The notes below the pieces were generated by a model, which was given only the letters and a program-made list of their open reading frames with translations, ran no database searches and was not told the origin of the DNA. A stretch of 64,000 nucleotides of DNA from Mycobacterium sp. EPa45. Its GTDB lineage: Bacteria > Actinomycetota > Actinomycetes > Mycobacteriales > Mycobacteriaceae. The stretch is from assembly GCF_001021385.1 (NCBI RefSeq), contig NZ_CP011773.1, positions 124,001 to 188,000 of the forward strand, read 5' to 3'. Shown here piece after piece: positions 53,751-62,600 of this stretch. Numbering within the stretch: position 1 is the first letter of the stretch; every line of letters begins with the position of its first letter. The position numbers and the translations under genes are program-made.

Positions 53751-54077
53751 CGTACATTCGGCAACCCGCCGGACAATTACTCGTGGATACCGTTCGGCGG
53801 CGGAATCCGCCGTTGCATCGGCGCGGCGTTCGCCAACATGGAGATGAACGTCACGCTGCGAACCCTGTTGCGCCAGTTCACCTTTGCGCCGACCAACGCA
53901 CCCGGTGAGCCATACCACTCGCGGGGGATCGCCAACGCCCCCGGCGCCGGCGGAAGGGCGGCCGTATACCGGCGATCGAACAGCATCCCGCCCGGCGACT
54001 GGGCAGCTCCTGGGAATCTGCTTGGAATCGCGTCAGGCGGGCAGTCGGCGGTTCAGCAGAATGCCCGCGCCGATTGA
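53751..54077 (+). pseudogene. Cytochrome P450 C-terminal remnant (CYP138-like)
   Basis: The frame reads NPPDNYSWIPFGGGIRRCIG from 53763, the haem loop with its Cys, then AAFANMEMNVTLRTLLRQF and SRGIANAPGAGGRAAVYRR, which is the normal end of a P450 of the CYP135/136/138 type. Everything N-terminal to about 13 residues before the haem region is missing or unrecognisable, and no start codon with ribosome site exists. The frame runs on to 54077 and overlaps the convergent VWA gene by 45 bp, which an intact gene would be unlikely to do. Confidence 0.8.
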
Positions 54078-55037
54078 CAACGCCAGCGCGAGTGCGCCGA
54101 GTGCAACCCAGCCAGCGCTGGCGTCGCCGCGCACGACCTGATAACCGATCTGCTCGTCGAGGGTCGAGTACACCCGGTCGAGCTCGCCCAAGCTTTCGGC
54201 GCGAAAGGCCTGACCCCCACTGAGATCGGCGATCCGCGCCAGCGATGCGTCGTCGGTGGGAACCGGAATCGGTTGGCCGTCGACCTCGACGACGCCGTTC
54301 GGCGTTCCGAACGAGATCGTCGAGATCGGTACGCCCTGTTCCTTGGCTGCCTGGGCGGCGGTGAACGCACCCCGGGGCGCATCGAGATCCGGTGGCACCG
54401 TCTCCTTGCCGTCGGACTCCAGTACGATGCGGGCGGGCGGTGGTCCGTCGCCGCCGCCCATCACCGCGCCGGTGGTCGCAATCGCCTGCAGCGCAGTGAA
54501 AATGCCCTCGCCTGTCGCGGTCCGCGGTTCGGGGACCAGCTTTCCGATCGCTTGCTTGACCTGGTCGCGGTCGGTTGTCGGCGCGACCAGCAGAGTCGCC
54601 CCCGACGAGAACTTCACCAAGCCGAGATTGATGCCCGCAGTGAGCATGTCGGCGAAGTGTTTACCGGCCTCGCGGGCTGCCTCGATCCTGCTGGGCGCGA
54701 CGTCGGTGGCCGACATCGATTCCGAGACATCGATGACGAGCATGACGACGGCACGATTGCGGGGGATTCGCACATCGTGGGTGGGGCCGGCCATCGCTGT
54801 GGTGAGCAACGCCAGCGCCGCCACGAGCAGGGCCGCGGGCAGATGGCGCCACCGGCGCGGCTTCTGCCCGGCCGCGACCTGCTCCAGCAGTGCCATGTTC
54901 GCGAAGCGCAGCACCCGCCTGCGCCGGCCACGGGTGACCAGGATGTAGGCCGCCACCGCGAGGACGACGACCACCAGATATAGGAACAACCACGGGGATG
55001 CGAAGCCCGAAAGTGACAGCGAATTCACAGCTTCCAC
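54033..55037 (-). CDS. VWA-domain membrane protein, Rv1481-like
   Basis: The 334-residue protein has an N-terminal membrane segment ([18 protein letters not shown]), a second segment before [16 protein letters not shown], a von Willebrand A domain with [15 protein letters not shown], and a C-terminal membrane segment before NRRLPA. It closely resembles M. tuberculosis Rv1481. GTG 55037 is chosen with GAGAGGTGG about 10 nt upstream; TTG 55058 is an alternative. A paralogue is encoded divergently 91 bp away. Such BatA-type proteins usually act with MoxR ATPases, none seen here. Confidence 0.9.
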   Translation of the reverse strand: MEAVNSLSLSGFASPWLFLYLVVVVLAVAAYILVTRGRRRRVLRFANMALLEQVAAGQKPRRWRHLPAALLVAALALLTTAMAGPTHDVRIPRNRAVVMLVIDVSESMSATDVAPSRIEAAREAGKHFADMLTAGINLGLVKFSSGATLLVAPTTDRDQVKQAIGKLVPEPRTATGEGIFTALQAIATTGAVMGGGDGPPPARIVLESDGKETVPPDLDAPRGAFTAAQAAKEQGVPISTISFGTPNGVVEVDGQPIPVPTDDASLARIADLSGGQAFRAESLGELDRVYSTLDEQIGYQVVRGDASAGWVALGALALALSIGAGILLNRRLPA

Positions 55038-55128
55038 GCCGGCGGGACCACCTCTCAACTAACCCGGGTACAAAGGACACGTTAACCACATTTCCCAGGT
55101 ACTAGCTGACAGCGATGACAGGAGTGGG

Positions 55129-56136
55129 TTGTTGCCCGGTTTCGGCCCGTTGACGTTGACCGGACTGGCGCACCCCGGACTGCTGCTGCTGGCGGCGATC
55201 CCGGCGGTGCTCGTCGGACTGTACGTGGCCGGGCAGGTTCAACGGCGGCGGCGCCTGAGGGAATTCGGTGCTCCGTCGGCCCTGCAACGATTGTCGCCGA
55301 CGCGGCCACACCGCTTGCGGCACTTGCCGATTGCGTTGGCAACGGGAGCACTGCTGCTGCTCATCGTCGCGCTGGCGGGCCCGACCCAGCAAGCACGCAT
55401 TCCGCGGAATCGGGCGGTGGTGATGCTGGTCATCGATGTCTCGCAGTCCATGCAGGCCAAAGATGTTGCCCCTACTCGCCTGCGGGCCGCGCAGGACGCT
55501 GCCAAGACTTTCGCGCAGCAGCTGACGCCGGGTGTGAATTTGGGGCTGGTGTCTTTCGGCGGCAACGTCAACCTGCTGGTCTCGCCGACCCCGGATCACG
55601 CCGCCACTGTGACCGCATTGGACAAGCTGCAGCCGGACAACTCGACGGCCACCGGTGAGGCGCTCTTCACCGCCCTCGAGTCGATCCAGACCGTCAGCAC
55701 CGTGCTCACTGCGGGCGATGCGACGCCACCCCCGGCGCGGATCGTGCTGCTGTCCGACGGCGGTGAGAACAAGCCGGCGAACCCCGACAATCCGCGCGGC
55801 GCGTTCACCGCAGCCCGGGCAGCCAAGGACCAGGGGGTGCCGGTCTCCACGATCACCTTCGGCACCCGGGACGGCGTGGTGACGCTCAAGGACGACACCA
55901 TCCCGGTCCCGTCGGACGACACGCAGATGAAGCGGATCGCCCAACTGTCCGGCGGGCAGAGCTACCGGGCCACCAACGTCGGCGAGTTGAACAAGAGTTA
56001 CGGTGCTGTGCTCCAGCAGGTCGGCTACCAGACGGTGAGCGCGCCGGCGACCACCGGCTGGTTGCGGCTGGCCGTCGTGGTCCTCACGGTCGCAGCGGTT
56101 CTCGCGTTGGCGGTCAATCGGAGTCTCCCCGCGTAG
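55129..56136 (+). CDS. VWA-domain membrane protein, paralogue of the divergent gene
   Basis: The 335-residue protein has the same layout as its neighbour: N-terminal segment [45 protein letters not shown] with the MIDAS Asp-x-Ser-x-Ser, and a C-terminal membrane segment before NRSLPA. The start is TTG 55129 with AGGAG 6 nt upstream. The two genes diverge from a 91-bp shared region, which suggests local duplication with inversion. Confidence 0.9.
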   Translation: MLPGFGPLTLTGLAHPGLLLLAAIPAVLVGLYVAGQVQRRRRLREFGAPSALQRLSPTRPHRLRHLPIALATGALLLLIVALAGPTQQARIPRNRAVVMLVIDVSQSMQAKDVAPTRLRAAQDAAKTFAQQLTPGVNLGLVSFGGNVNLLVSPTPDHAATVTALDKLQPDNSTATGEALFTALESIQTVSTVLTAGDATPPPARIVLLSDGGENKPANPDNPRGAFTAARAAKDQGVPVSTITFGTRDGVVTLKDDTIPVPSDDTQMKRIAQLSGGQSYRATNVGELNKSYGAVLQQVGYQTVSAPATTGWLRLAVVVLTVAAVLALAVNRSLPA

Positions 56137-56189
56137 AGGTGCGCTCGGGTGGGCATAGCTAGGGCGACAGCAGAGGAGATCCAGCCGCC

Positions 56190-56396
56190 ATGAGTGACGA
56201 CACCGCGCCCCGGGAAAACCCAGAGAAGGACCGGTCAGAATGGGTGACCGGCGACGAGCCGATGACGGGCCCACAGCGTAGCTACCTGGGCACCCTGGCC
56301 CAGGAAGCCGGCGTTGAGGTGCCCGCGGATCTGACCAAGGCGCAGGCCTCGGAGATGATCGATGACCTGCAGAAGACGACCGGACGGGGCACCTGA
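56190..56396 (+). CDS. DUF3072 domain protein
   Basis: The 68-residue acidic protein has the DUF3072 core MTGPQRSYLGTLAQEAG and KAQASEMIDDLQ. Function is unknown; family members are small proteins common in actinobacteria and other bacteria. Its TGA shares bases with the ATG of the following small gene (TGATG). Confidence 0.85.
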   Translation: MSDDTAPRENPEKDRSEWVTGDEPMTGPQRSYLGTLAQEAGVEVPADLTKAQASEMIDDLQKTTGRGT

Positions 56397-56641
56397 TGAT
56401 CACTCGCGATGACGTTCGCCGGCTACTCGACGGCGACTCCGACGCGGTGCTGGTTCTGGTGGAAGGGCGCATCGAGGTCATCGACCCGGCCGCACTGGAC
56501 ACCGATGACTACCGCGGTGCGCTCCAGGTGATCACCCGCGCGGAGCTGGTCGAGCAGGCCGGCGGCGAGGACCTGTCGGATCGAGAGCTGGTCGAGCAGG
56601 CCGCGGCCCTGGACACCGCGATCACCGAACTCGGCGGCTAA
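56396..56641 (+). CDS. Small hypothetical protein, 81 residues
   Basis: No family is recognised. The acidic 81-residue product (VLVLVEGRIEVIDPAALDTDDY, then QVITRAELVEQAG) looks like a single alpha/beta unit. It is translationally coupled to the DUF3072 gene and its stop overlaps the convergent PNPOx-family gene by 4 bp. Confidence 0.7.
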   Translation: MITRDDVRRLLDGDSDAVLVLVEGRIEVIDPAALDTDDYRGALQVITRAELVEQAGGEDLSDRELVEQAAALDTAITELGG

Positions 56642-57438
56642 GCGTCTCGGGCGCGTCTGACCAATTCCACCGACGCCGAACGCAATTCGTCGGCCGACGA
56701 CAATGGCCCGCCGAACCCGACGCGGGTGTACCCGGCGCCACGCGGGGTGTCGACCCGAAGATCGAGCCCGTAGCGATCGATGCCGGTGCACACCGCGGCC
56801 GTCGTATCGGGGTAGCCGCCGAGCGCCCGCGCCATCTGCGCCAGCGAGTCGGCGTGATCGGCATTGAGGTGCGCGATCGCGCCGGCAGCCTGCGGGCGCA
56901 CCGGGTCGGCGGTGGCCGCCGCATAGTCCGCCGCGGTCGCCGAATCCATCCGACCGTAGCCGCCCACCCAGCGCACCCGGTGCACGCGCAGCACCCAGAG
57001 TGTGAAGTCGGAGTAGTCGACGTAATACTTCGCGGCCGCGACGGCCGACAGATGCGCCTCGCGTGCCGCGCGGGCTTCCTCTCCCGTCGGGCGTTCGACG
57101 ACGCCGGCCAGGGTGATCCGCCCGCTGGCCAGGGGATCGGACTCGGTGGTGGGCGCGACGATCGCGAGGCTGGCCCGAGGATCGCCGGCGAGGTTACGGC
57201 CGTGCTCCGCCATGTTCGACACGCACAGCACTGGCTGGCCGTCGAGCAGTCCGTAGGTGACGAAGGAGGCCCACGGATCACCGTCGGCGGTCAGCGACGC
57301 CAGCGTCGCGGTATTGGTGGACGCGGCGATGCTGCGCGCCTCCTCGGCTGCCGAGGGCCGGGTCGCGTCGACGACGGCGGTCAACGGGGGTGGAACCGAG
57401 GGAGCGTCACCTGGGTCGCCATGGTCGCGGGATGCCAC
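56638..57438 (-). CDS. PNPOx-fold/DUF2470 (HugZ-like) protein
   Basis: The product of about 266 residues has a pyridoxamine-phosphate-oxidase-like FMN/haem-binding split barrel (TATLASLTADGDPWASFVTYG, then RASLAIV and RITLAGVVERP) followed by a DUF2470 domain (AIAHLNADHADSLAQMARALGGY). This fusion is found in HugZ-type haem-degrading and haem-binding proteins. GTG 57438 is a likely start, but the frame continues upstream to 57525 and the ribosome site is weak. Confidence 0.85.
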   Translation of the reverse strand: MASRDHGDPGDAPSVPPPLTAVVDATRPSAAEEARSIAASTNTATLASLTADGDPWASFVTYGLLDGQPVLCVSNMAEHGRNLAGDPRASLAIVAPTTESDPLASGRITLAGVVERPTGEEARAAREAHLSAVAAAKYYVDYSDFTLWVLRVHRVRWVGGYGRMDSATAADYAAATADPVRPQAAGAIAHLNADHADSLAQMARALGGYPDTTAAVCTGIDRYGLDLRVDTPRGAGYTRVGFGGPLSSADELRSASVELVRRARDA

Positions 57439-57558
57439 GACCGCACCATACCGCGGAGGTAGGGTCGAAAAGTCGCGACGATTCCCGTTCACCGTCGCGA
57501 AACGCCGCGGACCCCGCGGTGCCACCGCAGCGCTTCGAAGTCACAAGAAGGTTCGGTC

Positions 57559-58677
57559 ATGAGGAACGTAGGTCTGATCTCCGTTGTCGCGGCCGCGGCT
57601 CTCGTCACTGCCGTCGCGTGTGCACCACCGGAAAAGAAGGGCGGCACAACCGGCAATGGCGCGGCAGCCGGCCAGGCCACGTCGATGGCCGACTTCGGCG
57701 GCATCGACGGCCTGATCGCGGCGGCGAAGAAAGAGGGTGAACTCAACGTCATCGCACTGCCGCCGGACTGGGCCAACTACGGGGTCATCATCAAGACCTT
57801 CGGCGACAAGTACGGCATCAAGGTGAACTCCGCTCAGCCCGATGCCGCCAGCCAGGATGAGATCAATGCCGCCACTCAGCAGAAGGGCCGCAGCACCGCA
57901 CCGGACGTGTTCGACCTCGGCCAGTCGGTCGCTCTGGCCAACAAGGCGATGTTCGCGCCGTACCAGGTCGCGACTTTCGACAGCATCCCGGCCTCGATGA
58001 AGGCGGTGGACGGATCCCTGGTCAACGACTACGGCGGCTTCATGTCGATCGGTTATGACTCCGCCAAGGTCCCCGATCTGAGCACCGTCAATGACCTGCT
58101 CAAGCCCGACTACAAGGGCAAGGTGGCGCTCAACGGAGACCCGACCCAGGCCGGCGCCGCGTTCTCCGGTGTGGCGATGGTGGCTCTGTCACAAGGTGGC
58201 TCGGCCGATCAGATCGCCCCGGGGGTCGACTTCTTCACCAGGCTCAAGCAGGCGGGCAACTTCCTGCCGGTCGATCCCACACCGGCGACCATCGAGTCCG
58301 GCCAGACCCCCGTGGTCATCGATTGGGACTACCTGAACGCCGCCGAAACCAAGAAGCTGCCGAGCTGGAAGGTGTTCGTGCCGCAGGACGCGGTGTTGGG
58401 CGGCTATTACTTCCAGGCGATCAACAAGGACGCTCCGCATCCGGCGGCGGCCCGGTTGTGGCAGGAGTTCCTCTACAGCGACGAGGGGCAGAACCTGTAT
58501 CTGGCCGGCGGTGCACGCCCGGTGCGGGCGGACGCAATGGTGAAGGCGGGCACGATCGACACCGCTGCCTACGAGAAGTTGCCACCGATCAGTGGAAAGC
58601 CGGTCATCCTGACCCAGGCGCAGACCGACGCCGCCACCCGCTACCTGGCCGACTACTGGGCCAAAGCGATGGGGTGA
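57559..58677 (+). CDS. ABC transporter substrate-binding lipoprotein
   Basis: The 372-residue lipoprotein has a signal peptide with lipobox TAVAC (Cys21) and a periplasmic-binding-protein fold (DGLIAAAKKEGELNVIALP near 50, then NAATQQKGRSTAPDVFDLG). It belongs to the extracellular solute-binding family of spermidine/iron/aminoethylphosphonate importers (PotD/AfuA-like); the ligand cannot be read. It begins a four-gene operon with two permeases and an ATPase. Confidence 0.92.
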   Translation: MRNVGLISVVAAAALVTAVACAPPEKKGGTTGNGAAAGQATSMADFGGIDGLIAAAKKEGELNVIALPPDWANYGVIIKTFGDKYGIKVNSAQPDAASQDEINAATQQKGRSTAPDVFDLGQSVALANKAMFAPYQVATFDSIPASMKAVDGSLVNDYGGFMSIGYDSAKVPDLSTVNDLLKPDYKGKVALNGDPTQAGAAFSGVAMVALSQGGSADQIAPGVDFFTRLKQAGNFLPVDPTPATIESGQTPVVIDWDYLNAAETKKLPSWKVFVPQDAVLGGYYFQAINKDAPHPAAARLWQEFLYSDEGQNLYLAGGARPVRADAMVKAGTIDTAAYEKLPPISGKPVILTQAQTDAATRYLADYWAKAMG

Positions 58678-58681
58678 CGCG

Positions 58682-59542
58682 GTGGGATTTCCCGCCGCGG
58701 GAAGGCGTGTGCGCGAGGGGCTTCCGCTGCTTCCGTTCGGCATCTTCGTCACGGTCTTCTTGCTGATTCCCACGGCGACGGTGATCGTGTCGGCGTTCGT
58801 TCGCGACGGGGTGTTCTCGCTGCAGCGCATCGGTCTGCTGTTCTCCGGTACCGCGCTGGCCGCACTCGGTAAGAGCGTGGTGCTCTCGGCGAGCACTGCG
58901 GCGATCGGTGCGGTCCTGGGTTCGGTGTTGGCGTGGCTGATCGTCACCAGTGCGCCCACCTCACCGATGCGCCGGGTGGTGTTGGCGCTGTGCAGTGTGC
59001 TGGCCCAATTCGGCGGTGTGGCTTTGGCATTCGCGTTCCTGGCGACGATCGGTCTCAACGGCGTGCTGACCGTTTGGGTATCCGACCGCTTCGGGTTCAA
59101 CCTGGCCGGTGATGGCTGGCTGTATTCGATGCCCGGACTGATCTTGGTGTACACCTACTTTCAGATCCCGCTGATGGTCATCGTCTTCACCCCGGCATTG
59201 GAGGGGTTGCGATCGGAATGGCGCGCAGCCGCGGTCAGCCTGGGTGCTTCGCGGTGGGCCTACTGGCGCGAGATCGGCTTCCCGCTTCTCACCCCGGCTT
59301 TCCTCGGGTCGGCGCTGTTGTTGTTCGCCAACGCCTTTGCCGCCTACGCCACCGCCGCCGCACTGGTCAGCCAGGGCAGCCCGATCCTGCCGCTGCTCAT
59401 CCGTGCGGCATTGACCTCCGAGGTGGTGCTGGGGCAGTCCGGCGTCGCCTACGCGCTGGCGCTGGAGATGGTGGTCGTGGTGGCCGTCGTAATGCTCGCC
59501 TACAACCTACTGATGCGGCGGACGTCGAGGTGGCTGCAGTGA
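58682..59542 (+). CDS. ABC transporter permease
   Basis: The 286-residue membrane protein has six predicted segments and the inner-membrane permease EAA-type loop near residue 180 (WRAAAVSLGASRWAYWREIGFP). GTG 58682 follows the lipoprotein gene by 4 bp. It pairs with the next permease, whose GTG overlaps its stop. Confidence 0.92.
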   Translation: MGFPAAGRRVREGLPLLPFGIFVTVFLLIPTATVIVSAFVRDGVFSLQRIGLLFSGTALAALGKSVVLSASTAAIGAVLGSVLAWLIVTSAPTSPMRRVVLALCSVLAQFGGVALAFAFLATIGLNGVLTVWVSDRFGFNLAGDGWLYSMPGLILVYTYFQIPLMVIVFTPALEGLRSEWRAAAVSLGASRWAYWREIGFPLLTPAFLGSALLLFANAFAAYATAAALVSQGSPILPLLIRAALTSEVVLGQSGVAYALALEMVVVVAVVMLAYNLLMRRTSRWLQ

Positions 59543-60309
59543 ATCGGGTCGGGCGCGCGGTGGTCCTGACGCTGTTCGGTGCGTTCTTTCTGTTCCCGTT
59601 GTATGCGATGGCCGACTTCAGCACGCGAAACCTCATTCACGGCGGACGCACCCTTGCGGCTTGGAAGAACCTGGTGCAGAACGGGATGCTGTATCAGGCG
59701 ATCATCGTCTCGCTGCTGTTGGCGGCGTTCACCGTAGTGCTGATGCTGGTCATCCTGGTGCCGACGATGATCTGGGTGCGGCTGCGCGCGCCCTGGGGCA
59801 GGCGTCTGGTCGAGTTCCTCTGTTTGCTGCCACTGACCATCCCTGCGCTGGTGATCGTCGTCGGCCTGCGCAACGTCTATCTGTGGGTGGTGTACTTCCT
59901 CGGGGAATCGCCGCTGACGCTGACGTTCGTCTACGTGGTGCTGGTGCTGCCTTTCGCTTACCGGTCGCTCGATGGCGCCCTGTTGTCGATCGACCTGAAA
60001 ACCCTTGCCGAAGCGGCTCGTTCCCTCGGTGCAGGCTGGACCACAACAATTCTGCGGGTCGTGGTGCCGAACATCTGGCCGGGCATCCTGTCGGCGGCGT
60101 TCATCTCGATCGCGGTTGTGCTGGGCGAGTACACCATCGCCTCGTTGAGCGGATATCAGAATTTGCAGGTGGTCATCGTTGCCATCGGCAAGAGTGACGG
60201 ACCGACGTCGGTGGCGGCGTCCCTGGCGACCCTGGTCTTCGGTTTCCTTCTGCTGCTGACCCTCTCGCTGGTGACCGGCCGAACCCATGCCGCGAGGCAA
60301 CGCTCATGA
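59539..60309 (+). CDS. ABC transporter permease
   Basis: The 256-residue membrane protein starts at GTG 59539, which overlaps the previous stop by 4 bp; the frame extends upstream but inside the first permease. The EAA-type loop is LAEAARSLGAGWTTTILRVVVP near residue 160. It forms a heterodimeric channel with the 58682 product. Confidence 0.92.
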   Translation: MNRVGRAVVLTLFGAFFLFPLYAMADFSTRNLIHGGRTLAAWKNLVQNGMLYQAIIVSLLLAAFTVVLMLVILVPTMIWVRLRAPWGRRLVEFLCLLPLTIPALVIVVGLRNVYLWVVYFLGESPLTLTFVYVVLVLPFAYRSLDGALLSIDLKTLAEAARSLGAGWTTTILRVVVPNIWPGILSAAFISIAVVLGEYTIASLSGYQNLQVVIVAIGKSDGPTSVAASLATLVFGFLLLLTLSLVTGRTHAARQRS

Positions 60310-61349
60310 CCGGCGTTGCCGTCGACTTCACAGATGTGACAAGGATTTACGGTGCGGTGCGTGCCCTCGACGGTCTGACGCTGCACCTCGAGCCCGGTGA
60401 GATGGTCGCCCTGCTCGGTCCCTCGGGCTGTGGCAAGACCACAGCGCTGCGCATTCTGGCCGGGCTGGATGAGCCGACGTCCGGGTGCGTCGCCGTGGGC
60501 GGCAGCGATATCACCGGCGTGCCCCCCAACAAGCGGGACATGGGCATGGTGTTCCAGGCCTACAGCCTGTTCCCGCATCTGACCGTCCTCGACAACGTCG
60601 CCTTCGGACTCAAGCTGCGCGGCAAGAACAAAGGCGACCGCACGGCGCAGGCCGCCGAGATGCTCGATCTGGTGGGGCTTTCGGAGCACAAGCAGAAGTA
60701 TGCGAGCCAGCTCTCCGGCGGTCAGCAGCAGCGGGTGGCGCTGGCCCGCGCCCTGGCCATCCAGCCGCGGGTCCTGCTCCTGGACGAGCCGCTGTCCGCA
60801 CTCGACGCCAAGGTGCGCGCGCAGCTGCGCGACGAAATCCGGCGCGTGCAAATCGAAGTCGGCACCACCACGCTGTTCGTCACCCACGACCAGGAGGAAG
60901 CACTGGCCGTCGCCGACCGGGTCGGTGTGATGAACAAGGGCCGGCTGGAACAGATCGCCCCGCCCTCCGACGTCTACGCTCATCCGACCACCCCGTTCGT
61001 CGCCGATTTCGTGGGCTTGAACAACAAAGTCGACGTCCACGTTGCCGACGGCCGCGTCCACCTCCTGGGAACCTCGTTGCCGGTAGCGCGCGGTTCGGTG
61101 TCGGCCGGCGGCGGCACCGCGCTGGTACGGCCGGAGTCGGTGCGGATAGACGCCGACCCGCATGGCCCGGCCGTCGTCGCATCCGTGTCTTTCCTCGGCC
61201 CGATCTCGCTGATCCACTGCACTTTTGACGACGGGACGCGGGTGATCGCCCAGAGTTCCAGTGCCCATGCCGCCGCGCTGTCGCAGGGCGATCGGGTGGC
61301 CGTCCGGGTCGAGCAGTCGGAGGTGTTGGTGATCTCGTCGGGTGCCTAG
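60306..61349 (+). CDS. ABC transporter ATPase, PotA/FbpC-type
   Basis: The 347-residue ATPase has Walker A GPSGCGKTT near residue 39, signature LSGGQQQR near 137, Walker B VLLLDEPLSALD near 156, the switch His (FVTHDQEE) and a C-terminal TOBE region. The ATG overlaps the second permease stop by 4 bp. It converges on the Crp-like gene with a 4-bp overlap of stops. Confidence 0.93.
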   Translation: MTGVAVDFTDVTRIYGAVRALDGLTLHLEPGEMVALLGPSGCGKTTALRILAGLDEPTSGCVAVGGSDITGVPPNKRDMGMVFQAYSLFPHLTVLDNVAFGLKLRGKNKGDRTAQAAEMLDLVGLSEHKQKYASQLSGGQQQRVALARALAIQPRVLLLDEPLSALDAKVRAQLRDEIRRVQIEVGTTTLFVTHDQEEALAVADRVGVMNKGRLEQIAPPSDVYAHPTTPFVADFVGLNNKVDVHVADGRVHLLGTSLPVARGSVSAGGGTALVRPESVRIDADPHGPAVVASVSFLGPISLIHCTFDDGTRVIAQSSSAHAAALSQGDRVAVRVEQSEVLVISSGA

Positions 61350-62023
61350 ACGTGTGCCCGGCGGGCCAGCCGTTCGGTGTCGGAGATCAGTAAACCCCTG
61401 CCGCTCAACTTGATCCAGCCCCGGCCGGCGAAGTCGCTGAGCACCTTGTTGACGGTCTCGCGCGATGAGCCGACCAGCTGGGCGATTTCATCCTGGGTCA
61501 GGTCGTGGTCGACCTGGACCGAACCGTCGCGCTGGACACCGAAGCGCTGACCCAATCGCAACAACAGCTTGGCCACCCGTCCGGGTGCGTCGGTGAACAC
61601 CAGATCGCTACGGCTGGTCGTCATCCGCCGCAACCGTCGGGCCAGCACCCGCATCAGCTGTTCGGCGACGTGCGGGCGCGGCGCGATCCACTCCTGTAGC
61701 TGCGTGCGGTCCATTGACACCACGGTGACGTCGGTCAACGCCTTGGCAGTGGACATCCGGGTACCGGGGTCGAGTACCGACAGCTCGCCGAACATATCCG
61801 ACGGGCCGAGGATGGACAGCAGGTTCTCCCGGCCGTCGTCGGCTCTCGTGCCGATCTTCACCTTGCCCCGGGTCACGATGTAGAGCCGTTCGCCGGGCTC
61901 GCCTTGCTCGAAGATGAGTTGACCGGCGACATAGTGCGATCTGCGCAGGCGATCGCACAGTTGTGCCACGTCATCGGGATCGACACCGCGGAACAGCGCA
62001 GCATCGGAGAGATTCGGATGCAT
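61346..62023 (-). CDS. Crp/Fnr-family transcriptional regulator, Crp paralogue
   Basis: The 225-residue protein has an N-terminal cNMP-binding domain (GEPGERLYIVTRGKVKIG and DMFGELSVLDPGTR) and a C-terminal winged helix (TQDEIAQLVGSSRETVNKVLSDF). It resembles M. tuberculosis Crp (Rv3676) along its length but starts differently (MHPNLSDAALFRG), so it is a paralogue or the local Crp. ATG 62023 gives the standard length; the longer frame is not needed. Confidence 0.88.
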   Translation of the reverse strand: MHPNLSDAALFRGVDPDDVAQLCDRLRRSHYVAGQLIFEQGEPGERLYIVTRGKVKIGTRADDGRENLLSILGPSDMFGELSVLDPGTRMSTAKALTDVTVVSMDRTQLQEWIAPRPHVAEQLMRVLARRLRRMTTSRSDLVFTDAPGRVAKLLLRLGQRFGVQRDGSVQVDHDLTQDEIAQLVGSSRETVNKVLSDFAGRGWIKLSGRGLLISDTERLARRAHV

Positions 62024-62116
62024 GTGCGATGCCGATACCCATCGCGGCGCGGCCCAAACGGTCGGCTGTGCAGAAGACAGCACCTTCGACGCAACCTCGC
62101 AGGTACGTTGTCGAGC

Positions 62117-62593
62117 ATGGGTCAGGACACGAATTTCACTGGTGAGGAAAGCGACCGGATCGAAGAGGAGCTGGCCGAACTGCGCCAACGGCGTGATCAG
62201 CTCCGCGCCGAACTGCAGGGTGGCGCCGACACCGTCGGGGACAGTGGCGACGCGGCCGATGCGCTGCAGCGGTCCGAGGATCTGGCCGGCATCGACGAGC
62301 AGATCAACCGGTTGACCTGGCTGCTGGCCGGCGGAAATGCGGACACCCCTGGGCAATTGCCCAGCGGCACGGAGGTGACCCTGCGCTTTCCGGGCGACGA
62401 GCCGTTGCGAATGCGGATCATCCACTTCTTGGAGGAGACGCCCGCCGGCGAAGAGGACACCACGCTGACCTCCGACAGCCCGCTCGGTCTAGCGTTGTTC
62501 GGGCGCCGTGCCGGTGAGACCGTCACCTACTCGACGCCCAGGGGCGAACTGCAGGTCGAGCTGCTCGCCATCGATCTTCCGAACGAGCGATAG
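62117..62593 (+). CDS. GreA/GreB-domain protein
   Basis: The 158-residue protein has an N-terminal helical pair (RIEEELAELRQRRDQLRAEL) and a C-terminal FKBP-like Gre domain ending ALFGRRAGETVTYSTPRGELQ. It resembles the Gre-like protein Rv3788 rather than true GreA, so it may bind near the RNA polymerase secondary channel without cleavage activity. ATG 62117 is used; upstream frame overlaps the divergent regulator. Confidence 0.85.
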   Translation: MGQDTNFTGEESDRIEEELAELRQRRDQLRAELQGGADTVGDSGDAADALQRSEDLAGIDEQINRLTWLLAGGNADTPGQLPSGTEVTLRFPGDEPLRMRIIHFLEETPAGEEDTTLTSDSPLGLALFGRRAGETVTYSTPRGELQVELLAIDLPNER

Positions 62594-62600
62594 AGGTGTA

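Noticed and set aside
55102..56502. Minus-strand open frame of 466 residues
   Set aside because: Antisense to a clear VWA gene; low-complexity Arg/Ser-rich product typical of high-GC shadows.
60156..61268. Minus-strand open frame of 370 residues
   Set aside because: Antisense to the ABC ATPase, whose Walker and signature motifs are intact.
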